Origin: Pelagibius sp040217155
GTDB lineage: Bacteria > Pseudomonadota > Alphaproteobacteria > Kiloniellales > Kiloniellaceae
Assembly: GCA_040217155.1 (NCBI GenBank)
Contig: JAVJNS010000028.1
Coordinates: 62,001-126,000 of the forward strand
DNA: 64,000 nt
Reading direction: 5' to 3'
Both the position numbers and the translations under genes were made by a program. The notes beneath the pieces were generated by a model, which was not told where the DNA came from, did not search any database, and saw nothing but the letters and a program-made list of their open reading frames with translations. Below, piece by piece: positions 13,958-22,897 of this stretch. Numbering within the stretch: position 1 is the stretch's first letter; each line of letters starts with the position of its first letter.

Positions 13958-15562
13958 ATGTGGAATGACGTGAAGGCCAGAATCGCTGACCTTCTGGACC
14001 GGGTTTTTGTCCCGCGCGAGATGATTCTGCGCGCCAATGACCAGGTGACGGTCATTCGGCTGCCGGTCCGCACGCAAAAGCTCGCCGCGCTTGTTGTCGT
14101 CACCCTGCTCGGCTGGTCGCTGATCGCCGTTGGCGCCCTGGTGGTCCAGCAGGTGGTGATCTCCGGCAAGAATTACGCCATTGAAGGCCACAAACTGGCC
14201 TATTTCGAACTTCTGAAGGAGGTGTCGGAATACCATGACCAGTTTGCCCAGATCACCCGGAACCTCGAGAGCAACCAAACTTTCCTGCTGTCCATGCTGG
14301 CCAGCGGCGCCGAAGCGGAGGCCGATATCGCGGCCATCGAGCGTCGCCTGAAAGACAACACGACAGAGGAAAGCCGGGTGACGGTCGCCCGGAGTGGCCT
14401 GCGTGACAAGTTGAAGCGTTTCGATAACGAACTGAACGACATCGTCGGGCGCAACCTGGAACTCCGCGCCGAGGTGGAAGCGATCCGCGATGCCCTGACC
14501 GACACCGAAGCCGAGAAGGCCCGGGTGGCCGGCGCACAGGAACTGCTGGGCGAGCGGCTGCAGGCGCTTCAGGAATCGCTGGCCAGGGCGACCGACGAAA
14601 AGCGCCAGCTTTCCCTGACCGTGGCGGAACTGCGGGCCGAAATCTCCCAGTCCCGCGCGCAGTTGACCGCGGCTGAAACGGTTCAGGAGACCCTGAAGGG
14701 CGAGATCACCCTTCTCGGCGATCATCTGGCGGATGCCGGCGAGCGCCGCGACGGTCTGCAGCGTCAGGTTGCGGGACTGCAGGAATCTCTCGAAAATTCC
14801 CTCTATCTCAGTGACGGGCTGCAGGCACAGCGCGAGAATCTTCAGGGCCAGGTGGCGGAACTGCGCCAACGCATGGTGGATATGCGCCAGGCCCAGCACA
14901 ACATCGTCCAGAACCTGCGCGATCGCACGGAACTCAGCGTCGACACCATCGAGCGCACCGTGGCGATGACGGGGCTGAAGCTGGACGAGCTTCTGGCGTC
15001 GATCGGCGACCCCGGAACGTCGCAGGGCGGTCCCTTCGTCGCCGGTGACTACACCGGAGACTTCGACGGCGACGCCGAGCTGGAAATCGCGTTGTCGCTT
15101 TTGGACTTGCGGCTCAATCGCTGGTCGGCGCTGCAGCGCGTCATGCGTACCCTGCCGCTGAGCATTCCCATGGAGCAATTCCAGGTGAGCAGTGTCTTTG
15201 GTCCCCGGACGGACCCCATCAACCGTCGCAATGGGGTGCACAGGGGCCTCGACTTGCGCGGGCCGATGAGGGCCCCAGTCTTTGTCACGGCGCCGGGCAA
15301 GGTGACATTTGCCGGATGGAGCGGCCCCTATGGCCGCATGATCGAGATTGACCACGGCCACGGCATTCGCACACGCTACGCACACTTAAAAAAGATACTT
15401 GTCAAACAAGGGCAGACTGTTGCTAATCGAGAGAAGATCGGGCTTGTCGGCTCATCCGGCCGCAGCACCGGTCCACATCTTCACTACGAGGTGCGCTACA
15501 AGGGCGTTCCGCTAAACCCCCAGAAGTTCCTCACGGCAGGTAAGCATGTTTTCAAAGACTAA
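13958..15562 (+). CDS. Membrane-anchored M23 family peptidase with coiled coil
   Basis: This 534-residue envelope protein has one membrane span at about residues 41-67, a long Glu/Gln/Arg-rich coiled coil from about 75 to 370, and a C-terminal LytM/M23 domain from about 410. Zinc ligands and catalytic residues are present: H428 and D432 (HRGLD), and H507 and H509 (HLH), so it should be an active peptidoglycan endopeptidase. GGGAGGA lies 11 bases before the ATG at 13958; an in-frame GTG at 13934 is an alternative. The 3' end overlaps the bactofilin gene by 17 bases, a widely conserved pairing in which bactofilin positions the peptidase for local wall remodelling. Confidence 0.85.
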   Translation: MWNDVKARIADLLDRVFVPREMILRANDQVTVIRLPVRTQKLAALVVVTLLGWSLIAVGALVVQQVVISGKNYAIEGHKLAYFELLKEVSEYHDQFAQITRNLESNQTFLLSMLASGAEAEADIAAIERRLKDNTTEESRVTVARSGLRDKLKRFDNELNDIVGRNLELRAEVEAIRDALTDTEAEKARVAGAQELLGERLQALQESLARATDEKRQLSLTVAELRAEISQSRAQLTAAETVQETLKGEITLLGDHLADAGERRDGLQRQVAGLQESLENSLYLSDGLQAQRENLQGQVAELRQRMVDMRQAQHNIVQNLRDRTELSVDTIERTVAMTGLKLDELLASIGDPGTSQGGPFVAGDYTGDFDGDAELEIALSLLDLRLNRWSALQRVMRTLPLSIPMEQFQVSSVFGPRTDPINRRNGVHRGLDLRGPMRAPVFVTAPGKVTFAGWSGPYGRMIEIDHGHGIRTRYAHLKKILVKQGQTVANREKIGLVGSSGRSTGPHLHYEVRYKGVPLNPQKFLTAGKHVFKD

Positions 15563-16064
15563 AGACAGCACAAGCACTCCTGAAGCGGCGACTTCGACTT
15601 CGAGCATTTCGGAGCCCAAGCGAAGCATCAGCCAAGGTGGAGTTCCATCGATCATCAGCGGCGACCTTCGCATCACCGGCAATCTAAAGAGCGACGGTGA
15701 TATCCAGGTCGACGGCTATGTCGAAGGCGATATCGACAGCGCGACCCTGACAGTTGGCGAAGGCGCCAATGTGAAGGGTCACATCAGCTGCGAGACGGTC
15801 CGGATCTGCGGCACCATCGACGGCGCGGTCAAAGCGAAGTCCGTGGTGATGGCCAAAACGGCCCGGGTCATCGGCGATATCATCCACGACAGTCTGGCGA
15901 TAGAGGCCGGGGCCTTCATCGAAGGCAATATCAAGCGCCTCGAAGGTGCGGGCCGAGCTTCAACCGTTGCCAGCAGCAGCCCGTCGGCTACGACGGGCAG
16001 TTCGCCGAGCTCCGCCAGCGGGTCGAATACCGCGACCCCCGCCGCGAAGACCCTGGCAAGCTGA
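15546..16064 (+). CDS. Bactofilin
   Basis: This 172-residue protein has a disordered Ser/Thr N-terminus and a central beta-helix (residues 35-130) with the bactofilin repeats ISGDLRITGNLKSDGDIQVD and IRICGTIDGAVKAKSV-type strands. A Ser/Thr/Ala-rich tail follows. Bactofilins polymerise without nucleotide into membrane-associated filaments that localise wall enzymes, polar structures or stalks. The start lies inside the M23 peptidase gene, so the two are translated together. Length and domain order are normal. Confidence 0.93.
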   Translation: MFSKTKDSTSTPEAATSTSSISEPKRSISQGGVPSIISGDLRITGNLKSDGDIQVDGYVEGDIDSATLTVGEGANVKGHISCETVRICGTIDGAVKAKSVVMAKTARVIGDIIHDSLAIEAGAFIEGNIKRLEGAGRASTVASSSPSATTGSSPSSASGSNTATPAAKTLAS

Positions 16065-16072
16065 TTTTCTGG

Positions 16073-17092
16073 CTAGCCGTCCTCGGCGAGGATGGCCTGG
16101 TACAAGTCGGCGTCGACGTTGCCGCCCGACAGGGTCAAGCCTGTCACGCGGCCGGCGACGTCGATTTTACCTGCCAGAACCGCGGCGAGGCAGACCGCGC
16201 CCCCTGGCTCGACCACCAGCTTCAGGGTCCTGAAAGCAAATCGCATCGCCGCCTTCACCTCCTTGTCGGTGACGGCCAGGCCGTCGCATACTCGCGAGCG
16301 GTTCACGGCGAAGGTGATGTCGCCGGGTCGCGGCGTCAGCAAGGCATCGCAGATCGAACCGGGGGCTTCGCCATGCGGCACGGGCTGCCCCGCTTGCAGT
16401 GACAGCTGGGTGTCGTTGTAGTCGGCGGGCTCAACGGTGTAGAGCCGCGTTGCCGGCGATAGAGCCTCAAGGGAGAGGGCGCAGCCGGCCGTCAGGCCGC
16501 CGCCCCCGCAGCAGACCATCAGGGCGTCCAGTTCCAGGCCGCGGGCCTTCGTCTGTTCGATGATTTCCATGCCGCAAGTGCCCTGTCCGGCGATCACGCC
16601 GGCATCGTCATAGGGTCGCACCAGCGTCGCCTTGCGCGCCACCGCGATTTCGTCGCCGATCGCCTCGCGCGACTCTCTGACCCGGTCGTAGAGGACGACT
16701 TCCGCGCCGTAACCCCGAGTGTTCTCCACCTTCATTGCCGGGGCGTCGCTTGGCATGACGATCACCGCCGGCAGTCCCAGCAGCGCCGCCGCCGCGGCAA
16801 CGCCTTGGGCATGGTTGCCGGAAGAATAGGCGACCACGCCGCCGGCCCTGTCGGCTTCCGGGATTTGGCTGATCCTGTTGAAGGCGCCGCGAAACTTGAA
16901 GGAGCCGGTGCGCTGCAAGGTCTCCGCCTTCATCAGCACCCGCCCGCCGACAAGGTCGTTGAGCGCCGGAGATTCCAGTAGAGGGGTGCGGACCGCGAGC
17001 CCCTGCAGGCGGGCTGCGGCGGCGCGGACATCGTCAAACGTCGGCAGGGTGATTTCGCGGTCGCCAGCCGCGGCTTGCATCATCTGAGTCAT
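16073..17092 (-). CDS. Threonine/serine dehydratase-like PLP enzyme
   Basis: This 339-residue fold-type II PLP enzyme has the PLP lysine in RTGSFKFRGA (K66) and the phosphate-binding tetraglycine in CCGGGGLTAG. It has no C-terminal ACT domain, unlike the paralog at 47993-49219. Such enzymes convert threonine or serine to 2-oxobutyrate or pyruvate plus ammonia, or racemise related amino acids; 3-hydroxyaspartate dehydratases look similar. The start at 17092 fits the family N-terminus (LPTFDDVRAAAARLQG), and the upstream extension is antisense-like. It follows the haloacid dehalogenase gene by 22 bases on the same strand, so the two are probably co-transcribed. Confidence 0.85.
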   Translation of the reverse strand: MTQMMQAAAGDREITLPTFDDVRAAAARLQGLAVRTPLLESPALNDLVGGRVLMKAETLQRTGSFKFRGAFNRISQIPEADRAGGVVAYSSGNHAQGVAAAAALLGLPAVIVMPSDAPAMKVENTRGYGAEVVLYDRVRESREAIGDEIAVARKATLVRPYDDAGVIAGQGTCGMEIIEQTKARGLELDALMVCCGGGGLTAGCALSLEALSPATRLYTVEPADYNDTQLSLQAGQPVPHGEAPGSICDALLTPRPGDITFAVNRSRVCDGLAVTDKEVKAAMRFAFRTLKLVVEPGGAVCLAAVLAGKIDVAGRVTGLTLSGGNVDADLYQAILAEDG

Positions 17093-17114
17093 CTTGGTTT
17101 TGTCCGGGTTCTGT

Positions 17115-17816
17115 TTACTGGGGCAGCCCGAGAAGAGGCGGCAGTTCATCGAGACGGTGGATGGTCGTCGCCAGATCGCCGGGAAGGCGCTCCATTTCCC
17201 GATTGAAGCGATTGATCCAGGCGACAGCGAAGCCGAAATGCGCGGCGCCCTTGGCATCCCAGCCGTTGCTGGAGAGAAAGCAGATTTCCCGTTTCTCGAC
17301 GCCCAGGCGGTCGACCGCCAATTGGTACACCCGGGCGTCAGGCTTGTAGATGCCGACGTCTTCAATCGACAAATTGGCGTCGAGCAATTGCGTCAAGCCG
17401 GAGGAACCGACGGCGGCATCGAGCATCCGGGGGCTGCCATTGGAAAGGATTGCCGTTTTCAAGCCGCCCTTCTTCAATGCCGCCAGGGTCGAACTTACTT
17501 CGTCATAGGCGTCCAACGACAGATAAAGCTCCATGAGATCGCCATGCAGTGTCCGGTTATCCACGCCCGATGCGCTCAGCGCGAAATCGAGTGCCTCCGA
17601 GGTCACCTGCCAGAAATCCACATGGGCGCCCATCAGGCTGCGCAGCCAGGTGTATTCAAGCTGCTTCGTGCGCCAGAGTTCCGATACGGCGGCGGCCTTG
17701 TCGCCTAGAGTCTGACCGCCCTTGCGGACGGCAGAGTGGACATCGAACAGCGTGCCATAGGCATCAAAGACGCAAGCTTTCACGCCTTCGAACTGGGGTA
17801 GGCGACCGTCAGGCAT
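17115..17816 (-). CDS. Type II haloacid dehalogenase
   Basis: This 233-residue HAD superfamily protein has nucleophile D18 in VFDAYGTLFD, motif II in AILSNGSP, a conserved Lys in YKPDARVYQLA and the type II signature FLSSNGWDAKGA. Enzymes with these motifs hydrolyse L-2-haloalkanoates to 2-hydroxy acids, but many annotated members have untested substrates. Length is normal. It is the upstream gene of a leftward pair with the threonine dehydratase-like gene. Confidence 0.85.
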   Translation of the reverse strand: MPDGRLPQFEGVKACVFDAYGTLFDVHSAVRKGGQTLGDKAAAVSELWRTKQLEYTWLRSLMGAHVDFWQVTSEALDFALSASGVDNRTLHGDLMELYLSLDAYDEVSSTLAALKKGGLKTAILSNGSPRMLDAAVGSSGLTQLLDANLSIEDVGIYKPDARVYQLAVDRLGVEKREICFLSSNGWDAKGAAHFGFAVAWINRFNREMERLPGDLATTIHRLDELPPLLGLPQ

Positions 17817-17884
17817 GCCGGGGGCTCCTCGGTAATGGTAGCTTCGCGCCGTCCAAGTCGCGCATCAGGCCGGGTGTCGCATCA

Positions 17885-19876
17885 CTACGAAGCGCTCGCC
17901 GGAATCTGAAGCGCCCAGCGGGCTTTTTCAACCGGCAGCCCCTCCCGATAGACGACGAGGCTTTCGAGAATGCGCTGTACGTAGTTGCGTGTCTCGCTGA
18001 AGGGAATGCGTTCGATCCAGTTGATGGGGTCGACGCCTGGGTCGCGCGGGTCGCCATAGAGCTCGATCCAGCGCTGCGCCCTCGACGGCCCCGCATTGTA
18101 GGCGGCGAGCGCCAAGATGTAGGATCCGTCGAACTGCTCCAGCAATTCGCTGAGGTAGGCTTGGCCGAGCCGGGCATTGTAGTCCGGATCGCTGGTCAGG
18201 CGATCGCGGCTGAAAGGAAGGCCAAGCCGCTTTGCCGAATGCTGTGCCGTGGCAGGCATCAGCTGCATGAGACCGAGGGCGCCCACCGGACTGCGCGCCT
18301 GAGAATAGAATTCACTCTCCTGCCGCATGAGCGCCAGAACCAAAGCCGGTTCCGGAGCCGGCCCCACCGGCAGTGCGCGCCGGGGATAGAGCAGGGGTTG
18401 AAGGTCGTGATCGTTGCGCCGTGCGGATTTGGCCGTGCGCACGGCGATGTCCTGGCGGTCCAGGCTGTTGGCCAGCTCGATGATCAGACGATGATCGAAC
18501 TCGTCCTCGGCCTGCTGGCGCAGCTTCGCAAAAAACTGGTTCTGCAGCCGAGGCTGTTCCAGTTCTCCGAGCAGGCGGATGGCGTTCACCAGTTCGCTGG
18601 CTTCGAAAGCCTGACGTTTCGGTGCCGGCATGGCGGGCAGTGCGACCCGGGTGGAGCGTCGCTCGACGCCAATGCGCTGGCTTGCGAGCTGTCCGTAGAA
18701 GGTTGCCGGAAAGGCCGCGGCGGCGCTGTACCATTTCCGGGCTTCCTCCAGGCGCTTCAGTTCGCTCGCGGCCTCTCCGGCCCAGAAGGCGCCGCGCGAT
18801 TTGCTGATGTCGGAGGTGACGCCGTCGTGCAGCCTCACGAAATGCTCGAAAGCGACCTGTGGCTTATCGAGATAGCGCAACGCTGTCCAGCCGGCCAGCC
18901 ACTCGCCCTCGGCGAAAGCGAGCCCTTCGGCGTTGCCGTGGCGCGCGGCGATGCGATAGGCGAGGGCGTGGTTGTTCTGGTCGAGCGAACGCCAGACAAC
19001 CCAGTTGCGCAGGCGCCACCAAGCCGCGGATTGCGACGCGTCCGATGGCAAGCTGTCGAGCAGTTCGACCACGCCTTCTAGCCGGCCGCGTTTTTGCCGC
19101 CAAACCGCGCGATCATAGGTCAAGCCCGGGTCGTTTCGAAGGCTTGCCGGCACCCGGCCGATTAAGGCATCGACACCCGGGCGGCTGCCGATAACGGCGA
19201 GCCGCGCCCGCGCCAACGCGGCAGGCCCCGCCGGCACCCGCTGCAGCTGACGCGCCGCCGCAGTCGTCCGCCGGTCCCAGATAAGCCGGTCCAGCCGCGC
19301 AATCTCATCCTCTTTCGTCAGCAGCATCTTGAAGCGGGCGCGGAAGGCGTCTTCTTCTTTGGGGTCGAATTCAATGCTCCTCCAGTATTGGCGCGCCGCC
19401 GTTCGGGCCCGATCCTGCTGTCCGCTTTCCCAGAGCGCCCCCACGTGGCGGAGAGCCCCGGCGCCGGTGATCGGGAGGCGTTCGCCAAACCAGATCAGAA
19501 CCTGCGTCGGCGTCAGGGCCTCAGGCAACTTCAGCTCGGCATTGCGATAAATGGGATAGAGGCGAGGCCAGTCGGGATTGGCCTCTAGGAAGGCCGAAAT
19601 CTCATCGAAGCCGCGGTCGGAGTCCCGGCGGCCGAGGTCGAGCCAGGTGACGATCTTGGCCGCCAGGGGATGGGAGCCCTGTTTGGCGAGGGCGAGCCCG
19701 TGGTCTTGCTGGCCGTTGTCGAACAGCGTGAGCGCCGAGGTATAGATCTGGCGGTCCTTCGCCGAGAGCTGCGCTGCGCTTGCAGACGCTCCGAAGGGCG
19801 CCGCGACGGCGCCGGTCAGGACGGCAAGAAGGATCAGAACGACGGCAGGGCCGCGCTTGCCACAAAACAGGTTCAC
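17885..19876 (-). CDS. Soluble lytic murein transglycosylase (Slt70-like)
   Basis: This 663-residue protein starts at GTG 19876, with GGAG 6 bases upstream and a signal peptide immediately after (VVLILLAVLTGAVAA). The large middle part is a helical superhelical ring with TPR-like repeats. The C-terminal lysozyme-like domain has the catalytic Glu in MRQESEFYSQARS (about residue 517), then GALGLMQLMPATA and AAYNAGPSRAQRW. It cleaves glycan strands of peptidoglycan with 1,6-anhydro product formation in the periplasm. It is divergent from dapA. Confidence 0.92.
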   Translation of the reverse strand: MNLFCGKRGPAVVLILLAVLTGAVAAPFGASASAAQLSAKDRQIYTSALTLFDNGQQDHGLALAKQGSHPLAAKIVTWLDLGRRDSDRGFDEISAFLEANPDWPRLYPIYRNAELKLPEALTPTQVLIWFGERLPITGAGALRHVGALWESGQQDRARTAARQYWRSIEFDPKEEDAFRARFKMLLTKEDEIARLDRLIWDRRTTAAARQLQRVPAGPAALARARLAVIGSRPGVDALIGRVPASLRNDPGLTYDRAVWRQKRGRLEGVVELLDSLPSDASQSAAWWRLRNWVVWRSLDQNNHALAYRIAARHGNAEGLAFAEGEWLAGWTALRYLDKPQVAFEHFVRLHDGVTSDISKSRGAFWAGEAASELKRLEEARKWYSAAAAFPATFYGQLASQRIGVERRSTRVALPAMPAPKRQAFEASELVNAIRLLGELEQPRLQNQFFAKLRQQAEDEFDHRLIIELANSLDRQDIAVRTAKSARRNDHDLQPLLYPRRALPVGPAPEPALVLALMRQESEFYSQARSPVGALGLMQLMPATAQHSAKRLGLPFSRDRLTSDPDYNARLGQAYLSELLEQFDGSYILALAAYNAGPSRAQRWIELYGDPRDPGVDPINWIERIPFSETRNYVQRILESLVVYREGLPVEKARWALQIPASAS

Positions 19877-20050
19877 CGCAGACTCCGCCAGCAGTCCAAA
19901 AGGAGGCTGAGGGTAATGTGCGGAGCGGCCTGATCGCAAGCGCTGCCGCCGCCCGGTGCCGCTTGCCCCAAATCGGGGCAGCGGCTATGGTCCCCGGGCA
20001 TGGCCCCCGCTATGGGCCGCGGAAATCTTACCGATTCAAGGAATTCGATT

Positions 20051-20938
20051 ATGTCCGGCCCTATGTTCTCGGGCTCCATCACCGCGCTTATTACACCTTT
20101 TCGTGATGGGCAACTGGATGAAGACGCCTTTCAGCGCTTTGTGGAATGGCAGATTGAAGAAGGTACTGCGGCGCTGGTTTCTTGTGGGACCACGGGGGAA
20201 TCCCCGACCTTGACCCACGAGGAAGACATGCGCGTGACCGCCCTTTGCATCGAAGCCGCCAAGGGCAAGGCACCGACGATCGCCGGGACCGGATCGAATT
20301 CGACCGACGAAGCCATCATGCTGACCCGGCACGCCAAGGAAGCTGGCGCCGATGCCGCTCTGATCGTTACGCCCTACTACAACAAGCCGACACAGGAAGG
20401 TCTCTACCAGCATTATCGGGCCATCCACGACGCGGTTGAGATCCCGATCCTGATCTACAATATTCCAGGGCGCTGCATTGTCGACATGTCGGTTCAGACG
20501 ATGGCGCGCCTGGCCGAGTTGCCCAATATCGTGGGAGTCAAGGACGCGACGGCCGACTTGACCCGGCCCGCGCGGACCCGGGCCGCAATCGGCAATGGCT
20601 TCGCCCAGCTATCAGGCGAGGACGCGACCATCGTACCCTTCCTGGCCCAGGGTGGGCATGGCTGCATTTCGGTTACTTCCAATGTCGCGCCGCGCCTCTG
20701 CGCCGAGCTTCACGCGGCCTGGAAAGCGCGCGACCTGGATCGTGTGGCCGAGCTGAACGACCGACTGATGCCGCTGCATGAAGCGCTGTTCATCGAGTCC
20801 AACCCTGCCCCCGTGAAGTACGCGGCCAAGCTGCTCGGCCACTGCGATGACGAACTGCGCCTGCCGATGATCCGGGTTCAGCCGGAGACGCAGGCCAGGG
20901 TGCGCTCGGCCATGGTTCACGCCGGGCTCCTCAACTAG
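20051..20938 (+). CDS. dapA: 4-hydroxy-tetrahydrodipicolinate synthase
   Basis: This 295-residue class I aldolase-type enzyme condenses pyruvate and aspartate semialdehyde in lysine and diaminopimelate synthesis. Visible motifs are CGTTGESPTL (T47, T48 of the catalytic triad region), the Tyr in IYNIPGR and the Schiff-base lysine K164 in GVKDAT. The ATG at 20051 has AAGGA 8 bases upstream, and the longer in-frame start has none. smpB follows 20 bases downstream, a neighbour order common in alphaproteobacteria. Confidence 0.97.
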   Translation: MSGPMFSGSITALITPFRDGQLDEDAFQRFVEWQIEEGTAALVSCGTTGESPTLTHEEDMRVTALCIEAAKGKAPTIAGTGSNSTDEAIMLTRHAKEAGADAALIVTPYYNKPTQEGLYQHYRAIHDAVEIPILIYNIPGRCIVDMSVQTMARLAELPNIVGVKDATADLTRPARTRAAIGNGFAQLSGEDATIVPFLAQGGHGCISVTSNVAPRLCAELHAAWKARDLDRVAELNDRLMPLHEALFIESNPAPVKYAAKLLGHCDDELRLPMIRVQPETQARVRSAMVHAGLLN

Positions 20939-20958
20939 TACAGCGGGATCGTGACACC

Positions 20959-21423
20959 ATGAATGCGGGCGCGAAGCAGATCGCGGCGCAAAACCGGCGA
21001 GCGCGCCACGATTACATGATCGAGGATCGCTTTGAAGCGGGCCTGGTGCTGATGGGCAGCGAAGTAAAATCGCTGCGCGACGGGCGGGCATCGATTGCCG
21101 AGGCCTATGTCACCGAGCGCGGCGGCGAGCTGTTTTTGCTGGGCGCCCATATTCCGGAATACAAGGCGGCGACGCATAACAATCACGAGCCACGCCGGCT
21201 CCGCAAACTGCTGGTGGGCCGCCGCGAACTGGCAAAGCTGGTCGGGCAGGTGCGCCGCCAGGGCTACACCCTCATTCCCCTGGCGATTTATTTCAACGAA
21301 CGGGGCATCGCCAAGCTGGAAGTCGGCCTGGCGCAGGGCAAGCGGAAAGCCGACAAGCGCGAAGACATCAAGGCCCGCGACTGGGACCGGCGCAAATCAC
21401 GTCTTCTCAGGGAGCGCGGATAA
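20959..21423 (+). CDS. smpB: SsrA-binding protein SmpB
   Basis: This 154-residue beta-barrel protein binds tmRNA and delivers it to stalled ribosomes. Family motifs include FEAGLVLMGSEVKSLRDGR, AHIPEY and the basic C-terminal tail RKADKREDIKARDWDRRKSR, which enters the decoding channel. Length is normal. Its last 27 bases overlap the end of the convergent uracil-DNA glycosylase gene. tmRNA itself is not in the window. Confidence 0.97.
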   Translation: MNAGAKQIAAQNRRARHDYMIEDRFEAGLVLMGSEVKSLRDGRASIAEAYVTERGGELFLLGAHIPEYKAATHNNHEPRRLRKLLVGRRELAKLVGQVRRQGYTLIPLAIYFNERGIAKLEVGLAQGKRKADKREDIKARDWDRRKSRLLRERG

Positions 21424-22059
21424 CCGACTTCGGATCTGCGCGAAGACGTCCTCGAACATGCTTTCGCTAAGGCGCCCGGTGTTGGTGTTGTAGCGTGAGC
21501 AGTGATAACTGTCGGCGACGGTCAGGCGTCCGATACGATGCGTCGCGCCATGGCCGAAGGGGAAGCTGACTTTTCGCGCGCCAAGCGTCGTCATGACGGC
21601 GTTGTGGGAGAGGCCGCCAAGACAGAGGATGATCTGCAGCTGCTCCATTGCGGCGATTTCCTGAACCAGAAACGGCCGGCAGTTCGCCGCCTCAGAGCCG
21701 ATCGGTTTGTTCTCGGGCGGAACGCAGCGCACCGCGTTGGTCACCCGACAATCGATCAGCCGGAGCCCGTCTTCAGGGGTTTTGCCATAGGTGCCCTCTG
21801 CGAAACCGAACCGGCCCAGGGTCCGGTACAGCAGATCGCCGGCATAGTCGCCGGTAAACGGTCGGCCGGTCTGGTTCGCCCCCTTAAGGCCGGGAGCCAG
21901 GCCGACAATAAGCAAACGCGCCTGCAGGCTGCCGAAGGCGGGGACGGGTCCGTTGTGAAAAGACGGGTGAGCTGCCTGGTTGGCTTTGCGGAAGGAAACC
22001 AAACGCGGGCAGAGCGCGCAGTCCCGCGCCGGCTGACTGGGCAACATCTGCATGAACAT
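21397..22059 (-). CDS. Uracil-DNA glycosylase, family 5 (UDGb-like)
   Basis: In this 220-residue DNA repair enzyme, iron-sulfur cysteines are visible in CALCPRL near the N-terminus and further cysteines in NAVRCVPP and NCRPF. Active-site blocks are GLAPGLKGANQTGRPFTGD and the C-terminal HCSRYNTNTGRL, the latter typical of family 5 (UDGb) rather than family 4. UDGb enzymes remove uracil and some deaminated purines. The gene ends inside the convergent smpB gene and sits downstream of the NYN-domain gene on the same strand (6-base gap). Confidence 0.85.
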   Translation of the reverse strand: MFMQMLPSQPARDCALCPRLVSFRKANQAAHPSFHNGPVPAFGSLQARLLIVGLAPGLKGANQTGRPFTGDYAGDLLYRTLGRFGFAEGTYGKTPEDGLRLIDCRVTNAVRCVPPENKPIGSEAANCRPFLVQEIAAMEQLQIILCLGGLSHNAVMTTLGARKVSFPFGHGATHRIGRLTVADSYHCSRYNTNTGRLSESMFEDVFAQIRSRLSALPEKT

Positions 22060-22065
22060 TGACGC

Positions 22066-22695
22066 CTAGACGGCTTCATCCTCGTAGTAGTCGTCATCGT
22101 CGAGATAGTGGTCTTCGTCAGACCCGTCGTGTCGCAGCCGTTCGCCGCTGCGTGAGCGGTCTGACGGAAGTTGCCGGGCGATCTGCGATTGCAGCTCGGC
22201 CAGGTCGATGAAGATATCGGCCTGCCGCCTCAACTCGTCCGCCACCATGGGCGGCTGAGAGCGCAGGGTCGAGACAACGGTGACACGACGCCCGCGCCGC
22301 TGGACGGACTCCACGAGCCGGCGAAAATCGCCATCCCCCGAGAACAATACGATGTGGTCGAGGTGATCCATCATCTCCATGACATCGATCGCCAGTTCGA
22401 TGTCCATGTTGCCCTTGACCTTGCGGCGCCCAGCCGAATCGGTGAATTCCTTGGTCGGCTTGGTCACCATGGTAAAGCCGTTGTAGTCAAGCCAATCGAC
22501 GAGAGGGCGAATGGGCGAGTATTCCTGATCTTCGATGAGAGCCGTATAGTAGAGCGCCCGAACTAGGTTACATTGGTTCGAAAAAACTTCGAGCAAGCGT
22601 TTGTAATCAATATCGAAACCAAGCGAACGGGCCGCCGCGTAGAGATTTGCGCCGTCAATAAAGAGGGCAACCCGTTCCTGATCGTAAAATTTCAT
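22066..22695 (-). CDS. NYN domain (LabA/DUF88 family) protein
   Basis: This 209-residue protein has a PIN-like NYN fold: FIDGANLYAAARSLGFDIDY at the N-terminus, MDIELAIDVMEM, then LFSGDGDFRRLVESVQRRG. The conserved acidic residues of the metal site are present, so ribonuclease activity is plausible but unproven for this family. The last 25 residues are an Asp/Glu/Tyr-rich tail (DEDHYLDDDDYYEDEAV). AGGTAGG precedes the ATG. It is divergent from folK across an AT-richer 200-base gap, and the downstream UDG gene is probably co-transcribed. Confidence 0.88.
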   Translation of the reverse strand: MKFYDQERVALFIDGANLYAAARSLGFDIDYKRLLEVFSNQCNLVRALYYTALIEDQEYSPIRPLVDWLDYNGFTMVTKPTKEFTDSAGRRKVKGNMDIELAIDVMEMMDHLDHIVLFSGDGDFRRLVESVQRRGRRVTVVSTLRSQPPMVADELRRQADIFIDLAELQSQIARQLPSDRSRSGERLRHDGSDEDHYLDDDDYYEDEAV

Positions 22696-22897
22696 AACCT
22701 ACCTTTCGGATGAACTGCGCAAAGATTTCAGCGATGATTCATCCAGAATCTCAGATTGAGACTAAAACCAGCTTTAGAATTTCGAACAATATGGGATAAC
22801 CAACTCAAATTCTGGCACGTTGCCATGTGCTGGATTTGGGCTTTCGTTGGTTGTGCACAAGAGCGGTATTATCGATGTCGGACCCGGTCTGGGAAAC

